Origin: an uncultured Clostridia bacterium
GTDB lineage: Bacteria; Bacillota; Clostridia; Oscillospirales; Ruminococcaceae
Direction of reading: 5' to 3'
Length of the DNA: 6,455 nt
NCBI GenBank assembly: GCA_945933905.1
Contig: CAMEQX010000079.1
Span: 1 to 6,455, forward strand
Under the pieces are notes generated by a model. It was not told the origin of the DNA, ran no database searches, and saw only the letters and a list, made by a program, of their open reading frames with translations. Shown piece by piece: positions 1 through 4,605 of this stretch. A program made the position numbers and the translations under genes. Positions within the stretch are counted from its first letter, which is position 1, and each line of letters begins with the position of its first letter.

Positions 1-301
1 GCATCGTCCTGTCGATAACGCGCACGTCCGTTTCCTCTTCAATGTTGCGGATTTTCGAAGCGGTGAGTTCGCAGTCAAAAATCAGCAGATTTGCGCCGAG
101 CTTCTCGCAAAGCTCCTTCACCTCGGCGAGTTTTCCCTCACCAATAACGGTTGCCGCGCAATATGCGTCACGCTTTTGCACAACGCGCGCGATTTCCTCG
201 GCACCCGCTGTTTTCGCGAGTTCCGAAAGCTCGTCAAGAGACGCTTCAACATCGTACTCTCCGGTGTCGGCGCTTACTAAAATAACTTTTTCTTCCTTCA
301 T
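1..301 (-). CDS. hflX: GTPase HflX, N-terminal part (cut by window edge)
   Basis: This gene runs off the left edge, so only the first 100 codons are visible. The start is ATG at 301-299, with the ribosome binding site AAGGAGG at 313-307. The protein begins MKEEKVILVSADTGEYDVEA and continues with features typical of the HflX N-terminal domain: a DTGEYD-x-EASLDEL segment (residues 12-25), an A-x-x-IGEGKL segment (about 50-58), a LIFDCELT segment (73-80) and a VRVIDRT segment (93-99) at the edge. HflX is a ribosome-binding, stress-associated GTPase that splits stalled ribosomes. Its G domain lies outside the window, so GTP-binding motifs cannot be checked. It is divergent from nadB. I am confident in the family from the N-terminal motifs alone. 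Confidence 0.88.
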   Translation of the reverse strand, partial: MKEEKVILVSADTGEYDVEASLDELSELAKTAGAEEIARVVQKRDAYCAATVIGEGKLAEVKELCEKLGANLLIFDCELTASKIRNIEEETDVRVIDRTM

Positions 302-315
302 AAAATCCTCCTTTT

Positions 316-369
316 TACCGGTTTCCGGTAACGGCGGAAACAACCTTGCTCCTTGTGAGAAATAGGAGC
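316..369 (-). promoter_or_regulatory. hflX leader with two small hairpins
   Basis: In the transcript the leader holds a 6-bp hairpin GCTCCT/AGGAGC (arms 369-364 and 353-348, loop of 10). It is followed by TACCGG-AAA-CCGGTA (330-316), a perfect 6-bp stem with a 3-base loop. The second hairpin ends 2 bases before the ribosome binding site at 313-307, so it could influence ribosome access. Neither is followed by a T-run, so they are not terminators. No known riboswitch is recognised. Confidence 0.4.
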
Positions 370-382
370 GCTTAACTATAAA
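353..382 (+). promoter_or_regulatory. Possible weak promoter of the nadB operon
   Basis: TTGTGA (353-358) and TATAAA (377-382) are spaced 18 bases apart and would start transcription near 389, about 58 bases before nadB. It is the best plus-strand candidate I find between hflX and nadB, but it is weak. It lies inside the hflX leader, so the two promoters would be nearly back to back. No NiaR or NrtR operator was recognised. Confidence 0.28.
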
Positions 383-395
383 CACACTTGAGGTT

Positions 396-424
396 ATTAT
401 AACAAATAATTTCCCTCTTGTCAA
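396..424 (-). promoter_or_regulatory. Consensus sigma-A promoter of hflX
   Basis: On the minus strand a perfect -35 (TTGACA, 424-419) and a perfect -10 (TATAAT, 401-396) are separated by 17 bases. A TGT just before the -10 makes it an extended -10. Transcription would start near base 389, giving a leader of roughly 88 bases before the hflX ATG. This is the closest match to consensus in the window. Confidence 0.82.
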
Positions 425-446
425 TACATTACAGAAAGGCTGAATT

Positions 447-1928
447 ATGAAATTCAAAAGATACGACGTTTTAATCGTCGGGACAGGCATTTCGGGCATT
501 TATGCCGCGCTGAACCTCGACAGCAAGTTGAAAATCCTGATGTTAAGCAAGCGCGATCTTACCTTGTGCAACTCGGCTCTTGCGCAGGGCGGCGTGGCGG
601 CTGTTATGGACAGCAAAAACGATGATTTCGAGCTGCACATCAAGGACACGCTTATCGCGGGGCAGTACAAAAACAATCTCGATAACGTGAAAATTCTCGT
701 TGAGCAAGGTCCGCGCGATGTGGAGCGGCTGGTCGAGAAGTACGGCGTGGATTTCGACAAAAACGCAGACGGCTCGCTTGCGCTCACGCTCGAGGGCGGG
801 CACTCGCGCCGCAGAATTGCTCACCACAAGGACACAACCGGCAAGGAAATCGAAACCAGCCTTATCGAACAGGTTTCAAAGCTCGAGAATGTTTCCGTTA
901 TCAACAACTCGGTTTTGTGCCGTTTAGAGAAAAAAGACGGACTTTTCTTCGCAGATGTTATTACAACCGATAATAATTCCCACGAATATTACTGCGCGGA
1001 TAATGTAATTCTCGCGACGGGCGGTATCGGTCGCGTGTATAATTACACCACAAACTCCGCGATTGCCACGGGCGACGGAATTCAGCTTGCCTACAATCTC
1101 GGCGCGGAAATCAAAAATCTGAGCTACGTTCAGTTTCACCCGACTGCCTTTGCTGACAGAAAAGAGCGCGAGTGCTTTCTGATATCGGAAGCGGTGCGCG
1201 GAGAGGGCGCTTATCTGCTCAACTGCAACAAAGAGCGCTTTATGCCGGGCTACGAGCCCGAGCGCAAAGAGCTTGCCCCGCGCGACGTCGTGTCAAAGTG
1301 CATTATGGAGGAGCAGAAGAAAACAGGCTCGGACGAGTTCTGGCTGGACATTTCGTACAAGGACGCGGATTTCATCAAAAACCATTTCCCGATGATTTAC
1401 GAAAACGTGCTGAAAAAGGGCTATGATATGACCAAAGAGCCTATCCCGATTTACCCGTGCCAGCACTATTTGATGGGCGGAATAAACGTTGACGGAAAGG
1501 GCGCGACAAATATCGCGGGGCTGTACGCCGCGGGAGAGTGCTCGCACACGGGCGTTCACGGCAAAAACCGTCTTGCTTCAAACTCGCTGCTCGAGGCGCT
1601 TGTTTTCTCGCGGTTGATTGCCGAGGACATAAACGCGAATTTCACTCCCGACAACCGCGCCGAAATCGACTACCCGATGAGTTCACCCGAAGGAAAACCG
1701 CTCCCCAAGGGCATCAAAACCGAGGTTCGCGATATTATGCAGAAGGCGTATTTTGTGTTCCCCGATTATGACGAGGCGGAGAAGGGCTTCAAGCGCGTTT
1801 CCGAGCTGAAGGAAATGCTGGATAACGGCGGTTTTGAGGTGAACGCGGATTTCGTTGAAACGAAGTCGCTGGTGACGGTCGCTTACATAATTCTCAAAGA
1901 AATTCTTGAAAGGAAGGACGAGCAATGA
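447..1928 (+). CDS. nadB: L-aspartate oxidase
   Basis: NadB oxidises L-aspartate to iminoaspartate with FAD, the first step of de novo NAD synthesis; NadA then condenses the product with dihydroxyacetone phosphate. The 493-residue protein has the FAD-binding GTGISG at 12-17, SALAQGGVAAV at 43-53, EGGHSRRRI at 116-124, ATGGIGRVY at 190-198, the HPT motif at 231-233, SEAVRGEGAYL at 247-257 and a C-terminal FAD segment with GLYAAGECSHTGVHG (358-372) and RLASNSLLEAL (375-385). By pattern, E116, H231, R279 (in APRDVV) and H340 correspond to the active-site residues of the E. coli enzyme. The protein is somewhat shorter than the usual 530-540 residues, with a reduced C-terminal helical part. AGAAAGG at 433-439 supports the start. 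It overlaps nadC by 4 bases. Confidence 0.95.
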   Translation: MKFKRYDVLIVGTGISGIYAALNLDSKLKILMLSKRDLTLCNSALAQGGVAAVMDSKNDDFELHIKDTLIAGQYKNNLDNVKILVEQGPRDVERLVEKYGVDFDKNADGSLALTLEGGHSRRRIAHHKDTTGKEIETSLIEQVSKLENVSVINNSVLCRLEKKDGLFFADVITTDNNSHEYYCADNVILATGGIGRVYNYTTNSAIATGDGIQLAYNLGAEIKNLSYVQFHPTAFADRKERECFLISEAVRGEGAYLLNCNKERFMPGYEPERKELAPRDVVSKCIMEEQKKTGSDEFWLDISYKDADFIKNHFPMIYENVLKKGYDMTKEPIPIYPCQHYLMGGINVDGKGATNIAGLYAAGECSHTGVHGKNRLASNSLLEALVFSRLIAEDINANFTPDNRAEIDYPMSSPEGKPLPKGIKTEVRDIMQKAYFVFPDYDEAEKGFKRVSELKEMLDNGGFEVNADFVETKSLVTVAYIILKEILERKDEQ

Positions 1929-2767
1929 TTTTACTCCCCTTTTACATTGACGATTTGATTAAAACCGCGCTCTCCGAGGACATAAACTACATCGACAGCA
2001 CGGCGGATTTGCTGATTGACGAAAACGACATCTCCGAGGCTTATTTTGTGGCAAAAGACGACGGAATACTCGCGGGAATTGAGGTCGCGCTGCGCGTTTT
2101 CACGATTTTGGACCCCGAGCTTAAAATCGAGCTGCTCAAAAAGGACGGCGACAAGGTGAAAAACGGCGACATTATCGCGAATTTCAGCGGTCACACGCGC
2201 CTTATGCTCAAAGCCGAGCGCACTTCGCTCAACATTTTGCAGCATATGAGCGGGATTGCGACTTATACTAATAAGTGCGTGGAGGCGGTTGCGGGCACGA
2301 AGGCTTCGATTACCGACACGCGAAAGACGCTTCCGGGACTGCGCGCTCTGCAAAAGTACTCGGTGACGGTCGGCGGCGGCAAAAATCACCGCTATAACCT
2401 CACGGACGCGGCAATGCTCAAGGATAACCACATCGACGCTTACGGCGGGATAACGGCGGCGGTTGAAGCGCTGCGGAAGAAAGCGGGACATATGTTGCAG
2501 ATTGAGGTGGAAACGCGCAATCTTGACGAGGTGAAAGAAGCGGTTGCGTGCGGCGTGAACGTGATAATGCTCGACAATATGACCAACGAGCAGATGAAAG
2601 AAGCGGTTGACTTTATTGACGGGCGCGCGAAAGCCGAGGCTTCGGGCAACGTCACACTTGAAACAATCCGCTCGAAAGCCGAAACAGGCGTTGATATAAT
2701 CAGTCTTGGCGCGCTTACACATAGCGTGAAAGCGTTTGATATTTCGATGAAATGGAGGAAAAAATAA
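1925..2767 (+). CDS. nadC: Nicotinate-nucleotide pyrophosphorylase (carboxylating), quinolinate phosphoribosyltransferase
   Basis: NadC converts quinolinate and PRPP to nicotinate mononucleotide, CO2 and pyrophosphate, the third step of de novo NAD synthesis. The 280 residues match the normal length. Family motifs are intact: AERTSLNILQHMSGIAT (97-113), DTRKTLPGLR (131-140), GGKNHRYNL (151-159) with DAAMLKDNHI (161-170), IEVETRN (193-199), IMLDNM (214-219), EASGNV (238-243) and the phosphate-binding end TGVDIISLGALTHS (254-267). The start ATG overlaps the nadB stop in ATGA, and AAGGAAGG at 1910-1917 lies 7 bases upstream, so the two genes are translationally coupled. Its stop shares one base with the start of the next gene. 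Confidence 0.96.
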   Translation: MILLPFYIDDLIKTALSEDINYIDSTADLLIDENDISEAYFVAKDDGILAGIEVALRVFTILDPELKIELLKKDGDKVKNGDIIANFSGHTRLMLKAERTSLNILQHMSGIATYTNKCVEAVAGTKASITDTRKTLPGLRALQKYSVTVGGGKNHRYNLTDAAMLKDNHIDAYGGITAAVEALRKKAGHMLQIEVETRNLDEVKEAVACGVNVIMLDNMTNEQMKEAVDFIDGRAKAEASGNVTLETIRSKAETGVDIISLGALTHSVKAFDISMKWRKK

Positions 2768-3024
2768 TGGAGGAAATTCAGTACAGATACGACACGCAGC
2801 TTTTGATTGACGGGCAGGACTTGGACGAGGACGTAATCGACGAGTATATCCGCGAGCATTTCGAGGGGGACAGCTTGCTTGTGGTTGCGGACGACGACGT
2901 GGCAAAGCTCCACTTCCACACCAACGAGCCGTGGAAAATTCTGGAATATTGCCGCTCGCTCGGCGAGATTTATGACATTGTTGTGGAAGATATGGTGCGT
3001 CAGGCGCGCGGTGACAAGGGATAA
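2767..3024 (+). CDS. Small stand-alone protein like the middle domain of fatty acid kinase FakA (YloV/DAK2 fusion family)
   Basis: The 85-residue protein resembles only the central domain of FakA/YloV, which sits between the ATP-binding DAK2 kinase domain and the C-terminal domain. Matching segments are YRYDTQLLIDG (6-16; the family has Y-C-T-E-F-L), GDSLLVVADDDVAKLHFHTNEP (34-55; family G-D-S-hydrophobic-V-V-x-D-D-D-x-x-K-V-H-x-H-T-N-x-P) and LGEIYDIVVEDMVRQ (65-79). No kinase or fatty-acid-binding domain is encoded here. The start at 2767 is preferred over the in-frame ATG at 2752 because GGAGG at 2754-2758 sits 8 bases upstream of it, and TAATG joins it to the nadC stop. The paired histidines H49 and H51 are kept, but the usual cysteine is D9. 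Such small proteins tend to be annotated as 'kinase to dihydroxyacetone kinase'. The function is unknown. Confidence 0.75.
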   Translation: MEEIQYRYDTQLLIDGQDLDEDVIDEYIREHFEGDSLLVVADDDVAKLHFHTNEPWKILEYCRSLGEIYDIVVEDMVRQARGDKG

Positions 3025-3046
3025 ACCCTATATATAGTGCGGGTTT
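3023..3046 (+). terminator. Weak hairpin after the nad operon, doubtful terminator
   Basis: AAACCC (3023-3028) and GGGTTT (3041-3046) can pair around a 12-base AT-rich loop just after the stop codon. No T-run follows, so it would terminate poorly. The loop overlaps a strong NrdR-box-like sequence, which I consider the better explanation of the symmetry. Confidence 0.2.
3025..3040. promoter_or_regulatory. NrdR-box-like site A
   Basis: ACCCTATATATAGTGC matches the NrdR-box consensus as I remember it (acaCwAtATaTwGtgt) at 14 of 16 positions, including all 10 of the central CwAtATaTwG. NrdR is the zinc-finger/ATP-cone repressor of ribonucleotide reductase genes. This is the best of four such sites ahead of the NrdD-like gene. 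Confidence 0.55.
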
Positions 3047-3065
3047 GCCAAAAATTTAGCGTTTA

Positions 3066-3081
3066 TCACAAAATATTGTCC
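3066..3081. promoter_or_regulatory. NrdR-box-like site B
   Basis: TCACAAAATATTGTCC matches the recalled NrdR-box consensus at 12 of 16 positions and 9 of 10 core positions. It begins 41 bases after site A. A weaker overlapping alternative at 3078-3093 matches 10 of 16. Confidence 0.45.
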
Positions 3082-3103
3082 TGAATATTGTGCAAAATCA
3101 CAG

Positions 3104-3132
3104 TTGACTTGTACAAGATATTGTGTTATACT
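3104..3132 (+). promoter_or_regulatory. Sigma-A promoter of the NrdD-like gene
   Basis: TTGACT (3104-3109) and TATACT (3127-3132) are 17 bases apart, with TGT before the -10 (extended -10). Transcription would start near 3139-3140, about 37 bases before the ATG. The perfect 10-base palindrome CTTGTACAAG (3108-3117) overlaps the -35 end, and NrdR-box-like site C fills the spacer. Confidence 0.78.
3111..3126. promoter_or_regulatory. NrdR-box-like site C, inside the promoter spacer
   Basis: GTACAAGATATTGTGT matches the recalled NrdR-box consensus at 13 of 16 positions (9 of 10 in the core). It occupies the stretch between the -35 and -10 elements, the position expected of a repressor site. It begins 45 bases after site B. 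Confidence 0.55.
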
Positions 3133-3152
3133 ATTAGTACACAGCAATGTGA

Positions 3153-3168
3153 ACACAAAATATAGGGG
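3153..3168. promoter_or_regulatory. NrdR-box-like site D, overlapping the ribosome binding site
   Basis: ACACAAAATATAGGGG matches the recalled NrdR-box consensus at 13 of 16 positions (9 of 10 in the core). It lies just downstream of the predicted transcription start, 42 bases after site C, and runs into the ribosome binding site AGGGGTG (3164-3170). Confidence 0.45.
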
Positions 3169-3176
3169 TGAGAAAG

Positions 3177-3449
3177 ATGATTGATGTTAATGTAATCGGC
3201 GGAAAACTCAGTAAGGACGAAATCAACTATTATATTGAGGCGGCGGGCGCGCAGTATCCCGACAAACACCTCAGAGCCATAGATTTGGAGCTTGACGGAA
3301 ACTATGTGAACGTGAAATATCATTTCGCAGATGTTCCTTTCCAGCGTATCAGAAGAATTACCGGCTATCTCGTAGGCACGCTTGACCGTTTCAACAACGC
3401 AAAGCGCTCCGAGGAGAAAAACCGCGTTAAACACACAATGCAGCAATAA
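3177..3449 (+). CDS. Small protein resembling the C-terminal glycyl-radical region of anaerobic ribonucleotide reductase (NrdD)
   Basis: This 90-residue protein starts at ATG 3177, with AGGGGTGAG (3164-3172) as ribosome binding site; a GTG at 3168 lies inside that site and is unlikely. Residues 1-55 form a compact alpha/beta-looking segment (GGKLSKDEINYYIE, then alternating hydrophobics LDLELDGNYVNVKYHF). Residues 57-86 read RIRRITGYLVG then RFNNAKRSEEKNRVKH, which closely resembles the NrdD tail (R-x-x-GY followed by N-x-x-K-x-x-E-x-x-x-R-x-K-x), where the glycine of the GY pair carries the radical; here that would be G63. The protein has no cysteine, so it lacks the NrdD zinc site and catalytic thiols and cannot be a reductase alone. 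I recall small clostridial proteins of this sort annotated as anaerobic ribonucleoside-triphosphate reductase. It is monocistronic, with its own promoter, NrdR-like boxes and terminator. Role unknown. Confidence 0.68.
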   Translation: MIDVNVIGGKLSKDEINYYIEAAGAQYPDKHLRAIDLELDGNYVNVKYHFADVPFQRIRRITGYLVGTLDRFNNAKRSEEKNRVKHTMQQ

Positions 3450-3454
3450 TGAAC

Positions 3455-3482
3455 AAACCGCCGAGGAGCGTCGGCGGTTTTT
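3455..3482 (+). terminator. Rho-independent terminator of the NrdD-like gene
   Basis: AAACCGCCGA (3455-3464) pairs perfectly with TCGGCGGTTT (3471-3480) around a 6-base loop and runs into TTTTT (3478-3482). It begins 6 bases after the stop codon. Confidence 0.92.
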
Positions 3483-3512
3483 CTAAAAGCATTTTGTGAA
3501 AAACCCAAAATC

Positions 3513-3537
3513 TGAATGTATTCATAAGAATGGTTTC
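3513..3537. repeat. Two GAATGnnTTC motifs upstream of the rubrerythrin promoter
   Basis: TGAATGTATTCA (3513-3524) has 5-base inverted arms. A second copy of the core, GAATGGTTTC (3528-3537), starts 14 bases after the first core. They lie 27-51 bases before the -35. They could bind a regulator, but they match no operator I know, and no PerR box is seen. Confidence 0.3.
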
Positions 3538-3563
3538 CAAAAGATAAAATTAATGTGAAAACC

Positions 3564-3592
3564 TTGACTTTTGAACTCATTTGTGATAAAAT
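3564..3592 (+). promoter_or_regulatory. Sigma-A promoter of the rubrerythrin operon
   Basis: TTGACT (3564-3569) and TAAAAT (3587-3592) are 17 bases apart, with TGA before the -10 (extended -10). Transcription would start near 3599, leaving a leader of about 32 bases that contains AAGGAGG. Confidence 0.78.
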
Positions 3593-3630
3593 TTAAATGT
3601 AAAAAATAAAACTAAGGAGGTTTCATTATT

Positions 3631-4176
3631 ATGAAATATGTATGTCCCGTATGCGGCTATGTTTATGTAGGAGAAAATCCCCCCGAGAAGTGCCCTCAGT
3701 GCGGCGTTCCCGGAAGCAAGTTCAAGGCAACCGAGGAGAGCGACAAGCTCGTTTTCGCTTGTGAGCACGAAATCGGCATCATCGACGGCGTTCCCGAGGA
3801 AATCGTAGAAGGTCTTCGCGCAAACTTCACCGGCGAGTGCACCGAGGTTGGTATGTATCTTGCAATGGCAAGAGCTGCTCACCGCGAGGGTTATCCCGAG
3901 GTTGGTCTTTACTACGAGAAGGCTGCTTGGGAAGAGGCAGAGCACGCAGCAAAGTTTGCTGAAATGCTCGGCGAGGTTGTTTCCGCTTCCACTAAGGAGA
4001 ACCTCACAAAGCGCGTTGCCGCTGAGCACGGCGCTACCGAGGGCAAGCTTGACCTTGCAAAGAAGGCAAAGGCTGCAAATCTCGACGCAATTCACGATAC
4101 CGTTCACGAGATGGCAAAGGACGAGGCTCGTCACGGCAAGGCATTTGAGGGTCTCCTCAACCGTTACTTCAAGTAA
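3631..4176 (+). CDS. Reverse rubrerythrin (N-terminal rubredoxin domain, C-terminal diiron domain)
   Basis: Reverse rubrerythrins reduce hydrogen peroxide (and oxygen) in the cytoplasm of anaerobes, using electrons from NAD(P)H:rubredoxin reductases and rubredoxin. This 181-residue protein has the rubredoxin-type iron site first: C5-x2-C8 and C21-x2-C24, in [10 protein letters not shown] and KCPQCGVPG. The four-helix diiron domain follows from about residue 55, with probable iron ligands E69 (TGE), E102 and H105 (E-A-E-H) and E165 and H168 (D-E-A-R-H). The order is the reverse of classical rubrerythrin, and the length matches the clostridial form (about 180). AAGGAGG at 3614-3620 fixes the start. 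It heads an operon with a coiled-coil protein (14-base gap) and a rubredoxin, its likely electron donor. Codons are mostly C- or G-ending with few synonyms, as in a highly expressed gene. Confidence 0.93.
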   Translation: MKYVCPVCGYVYVGENPPEKCPQCGVPGSKFKATEESDKLVFACEHEIGIIDGVPEEIVEGLRANFTGECTEVGMYLAMARAAHREGYPEVGLYYEKAAWEEAEHAAKFAEMLGEVVSASTKENLTKRVAAEHGATEGKLDLAKKAKAANLDAIHDTVHEMAKDEARHGKAFEGLLNRYFK

Positions 4177-4190
4177 TTGAAAGGAAATTT

Positions 4191-4349
4191 ATGGAAGAAA
4201 AGCTTGATTTGCTGCTCAAAGAAGTAGCTGAGCTGAAAGAGCGTCAGGCGAAGCAGGACGAGAAGCTGGACTACATTGTAAAGCGTCTTGACCACATGCG
4301 TGACAAGGCTCATCAGGCTCGCGAGAACGAAGTTAAATTCCCTAAGTAA
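4191..4349 (+). CDS. 52-residue coiled-coil protein in the rubrerythrin operon
   Basis: This short gene starts [19 protein letters not shown] and ends in [13 protein letters not shown] at 4181-4185 is the ribosome binding site. It lies 14 bases after the rubrerythrin stop and 17 bases before the rubredoxin start, so it is clearly part of the same transcript. Positions 5, 8, 12, 15, 19, 22, 26, 29, 33, 36, 40 and 43 (L, L, V, L, Q, Q, L, I, L, M, A, A) follow an unbroken a/d heptad pattern, so almost the whole protein should form one coiled-coil helix, with two glutamines forming a polar layer in the middle. It has no cysteine, no signal peptide and no membrane segment, and is rich in Lys and Glu. 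I do not recognise a family. A role as partner or scaffold for the rubrerythrin or rubredoxin is only inferred from position. Confidence 0.82.
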   Translation: MEEKLDLLLKEVAELKERQAKQDEKLDYIVKRLDHMRDKAHQARENEVKFPK

Positions 4350-4366
4350 GAAATGAGGTATATATT

Positions 4367-4522
4367 ATGGAAAAGCACGTTTGCCCCTGCGGCTATGTTT
4401 ATGACCCTGCGAAGGGTGACCCCGACGGCGGTATCGCTCCCGGCACCAAATTCGAGGACATTCCTGATGACTGGACTTGCCCCGTTTGCGGTCTTGGCAA
4501 GGACGCATTTGAGGTTGTTTAA
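4367..4522 (+). CDS. Rubredoxin with a C-x-C first metal motif
   Basis: Rubredoxin is a small one-iron electron carrier; here it probably feeds the rubrerythrin encoded two genes upstream. The 51-residue protein shows the family core [19 protein letters not shown] (9-27), [21 protein letters not shown] (29-49) and the usual aromatic residues Y10, Y12, F29, W36 and F48. The second metal motif C38-x2-C41 is normal. The first reads [11 protein letters not shown]6-P7-C8, one residue short of the usual C-x2-C. The reading frame is open and the rest is well conserved, so this is either a real variant or a 3-base deletion. GAGG at 4355-4358 supports the start. It is the last gene of the operon, followed by a terminator. 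Confidence 0.92.
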   Translation: MEKHVCPCGYVYDPAKGDPDGGIAPGTKFEDIPDDWTCPVCGLGKDAFEVV

Positions 4523-4537
4523 GTTTGATTGAATAGT

Positions 4538-4571
4538 AAAAAGGCGGTTTCCGTGGGGAAGCCGCTTTTTT
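4538..4571. terminator. Bidirectional terminator between convergent operons
   Basis: A 15-bp stem with two G-T pairs (4538-4552 with 4557-4571) closes on a GTGG loop. The plus strand ends in TTTTTT (4566-4571), serving the rubredoxin operon. The minus strand ends in TTTTT (4542-4538), serving the zinc-ribbon gene that stops at 4606. Confidence 0.88.
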
Positions 4572-4605
4572 GTTTATATTTGCGAACAATCAAAGATGAT
4601 AGACT

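Noticed and set aside
42..365. 107-codon plus-strand open frame at the left edge
   Set aside because: It is the complement of the hflX N-terminus, is Ser-rich, and has no ribosome binding site.
1931..2905. Long open frame (324 codons) on the minus strand opposite nadC
   Set aside because: It is the antisense of a gene with all NadC motifs intact. Its product is Arg/Ala-rich without recognisable motifs, and its start lacks support.
2752..3024. Earlier ATG start for the FakA-like protein
   Set aside because: The ribosome binding site GGAGG lies just after this ATG and is correctly spaced for the ATG at 2767.
3540..3630. Search for a PerR or Rex operator at the rubrerythrin promoter
   Set aside because: Only single TTTGTGA-like half sites occur; no paired PerR or Rex palindrome is present.
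3577..4134. 185-codon open frame on the minus strand opposite rubrerythrin
   Set aside because: It mirrors the codon bias of the rubrerythrin gene, and its Leu/Cys/Ser-rich product matches nothing; the plus-strand protein is certain.
4365..4589. 74-codon open frame on the minus strand
   Set aside because: It is the antisense of the rubredoxin gene and runs through the terminator.
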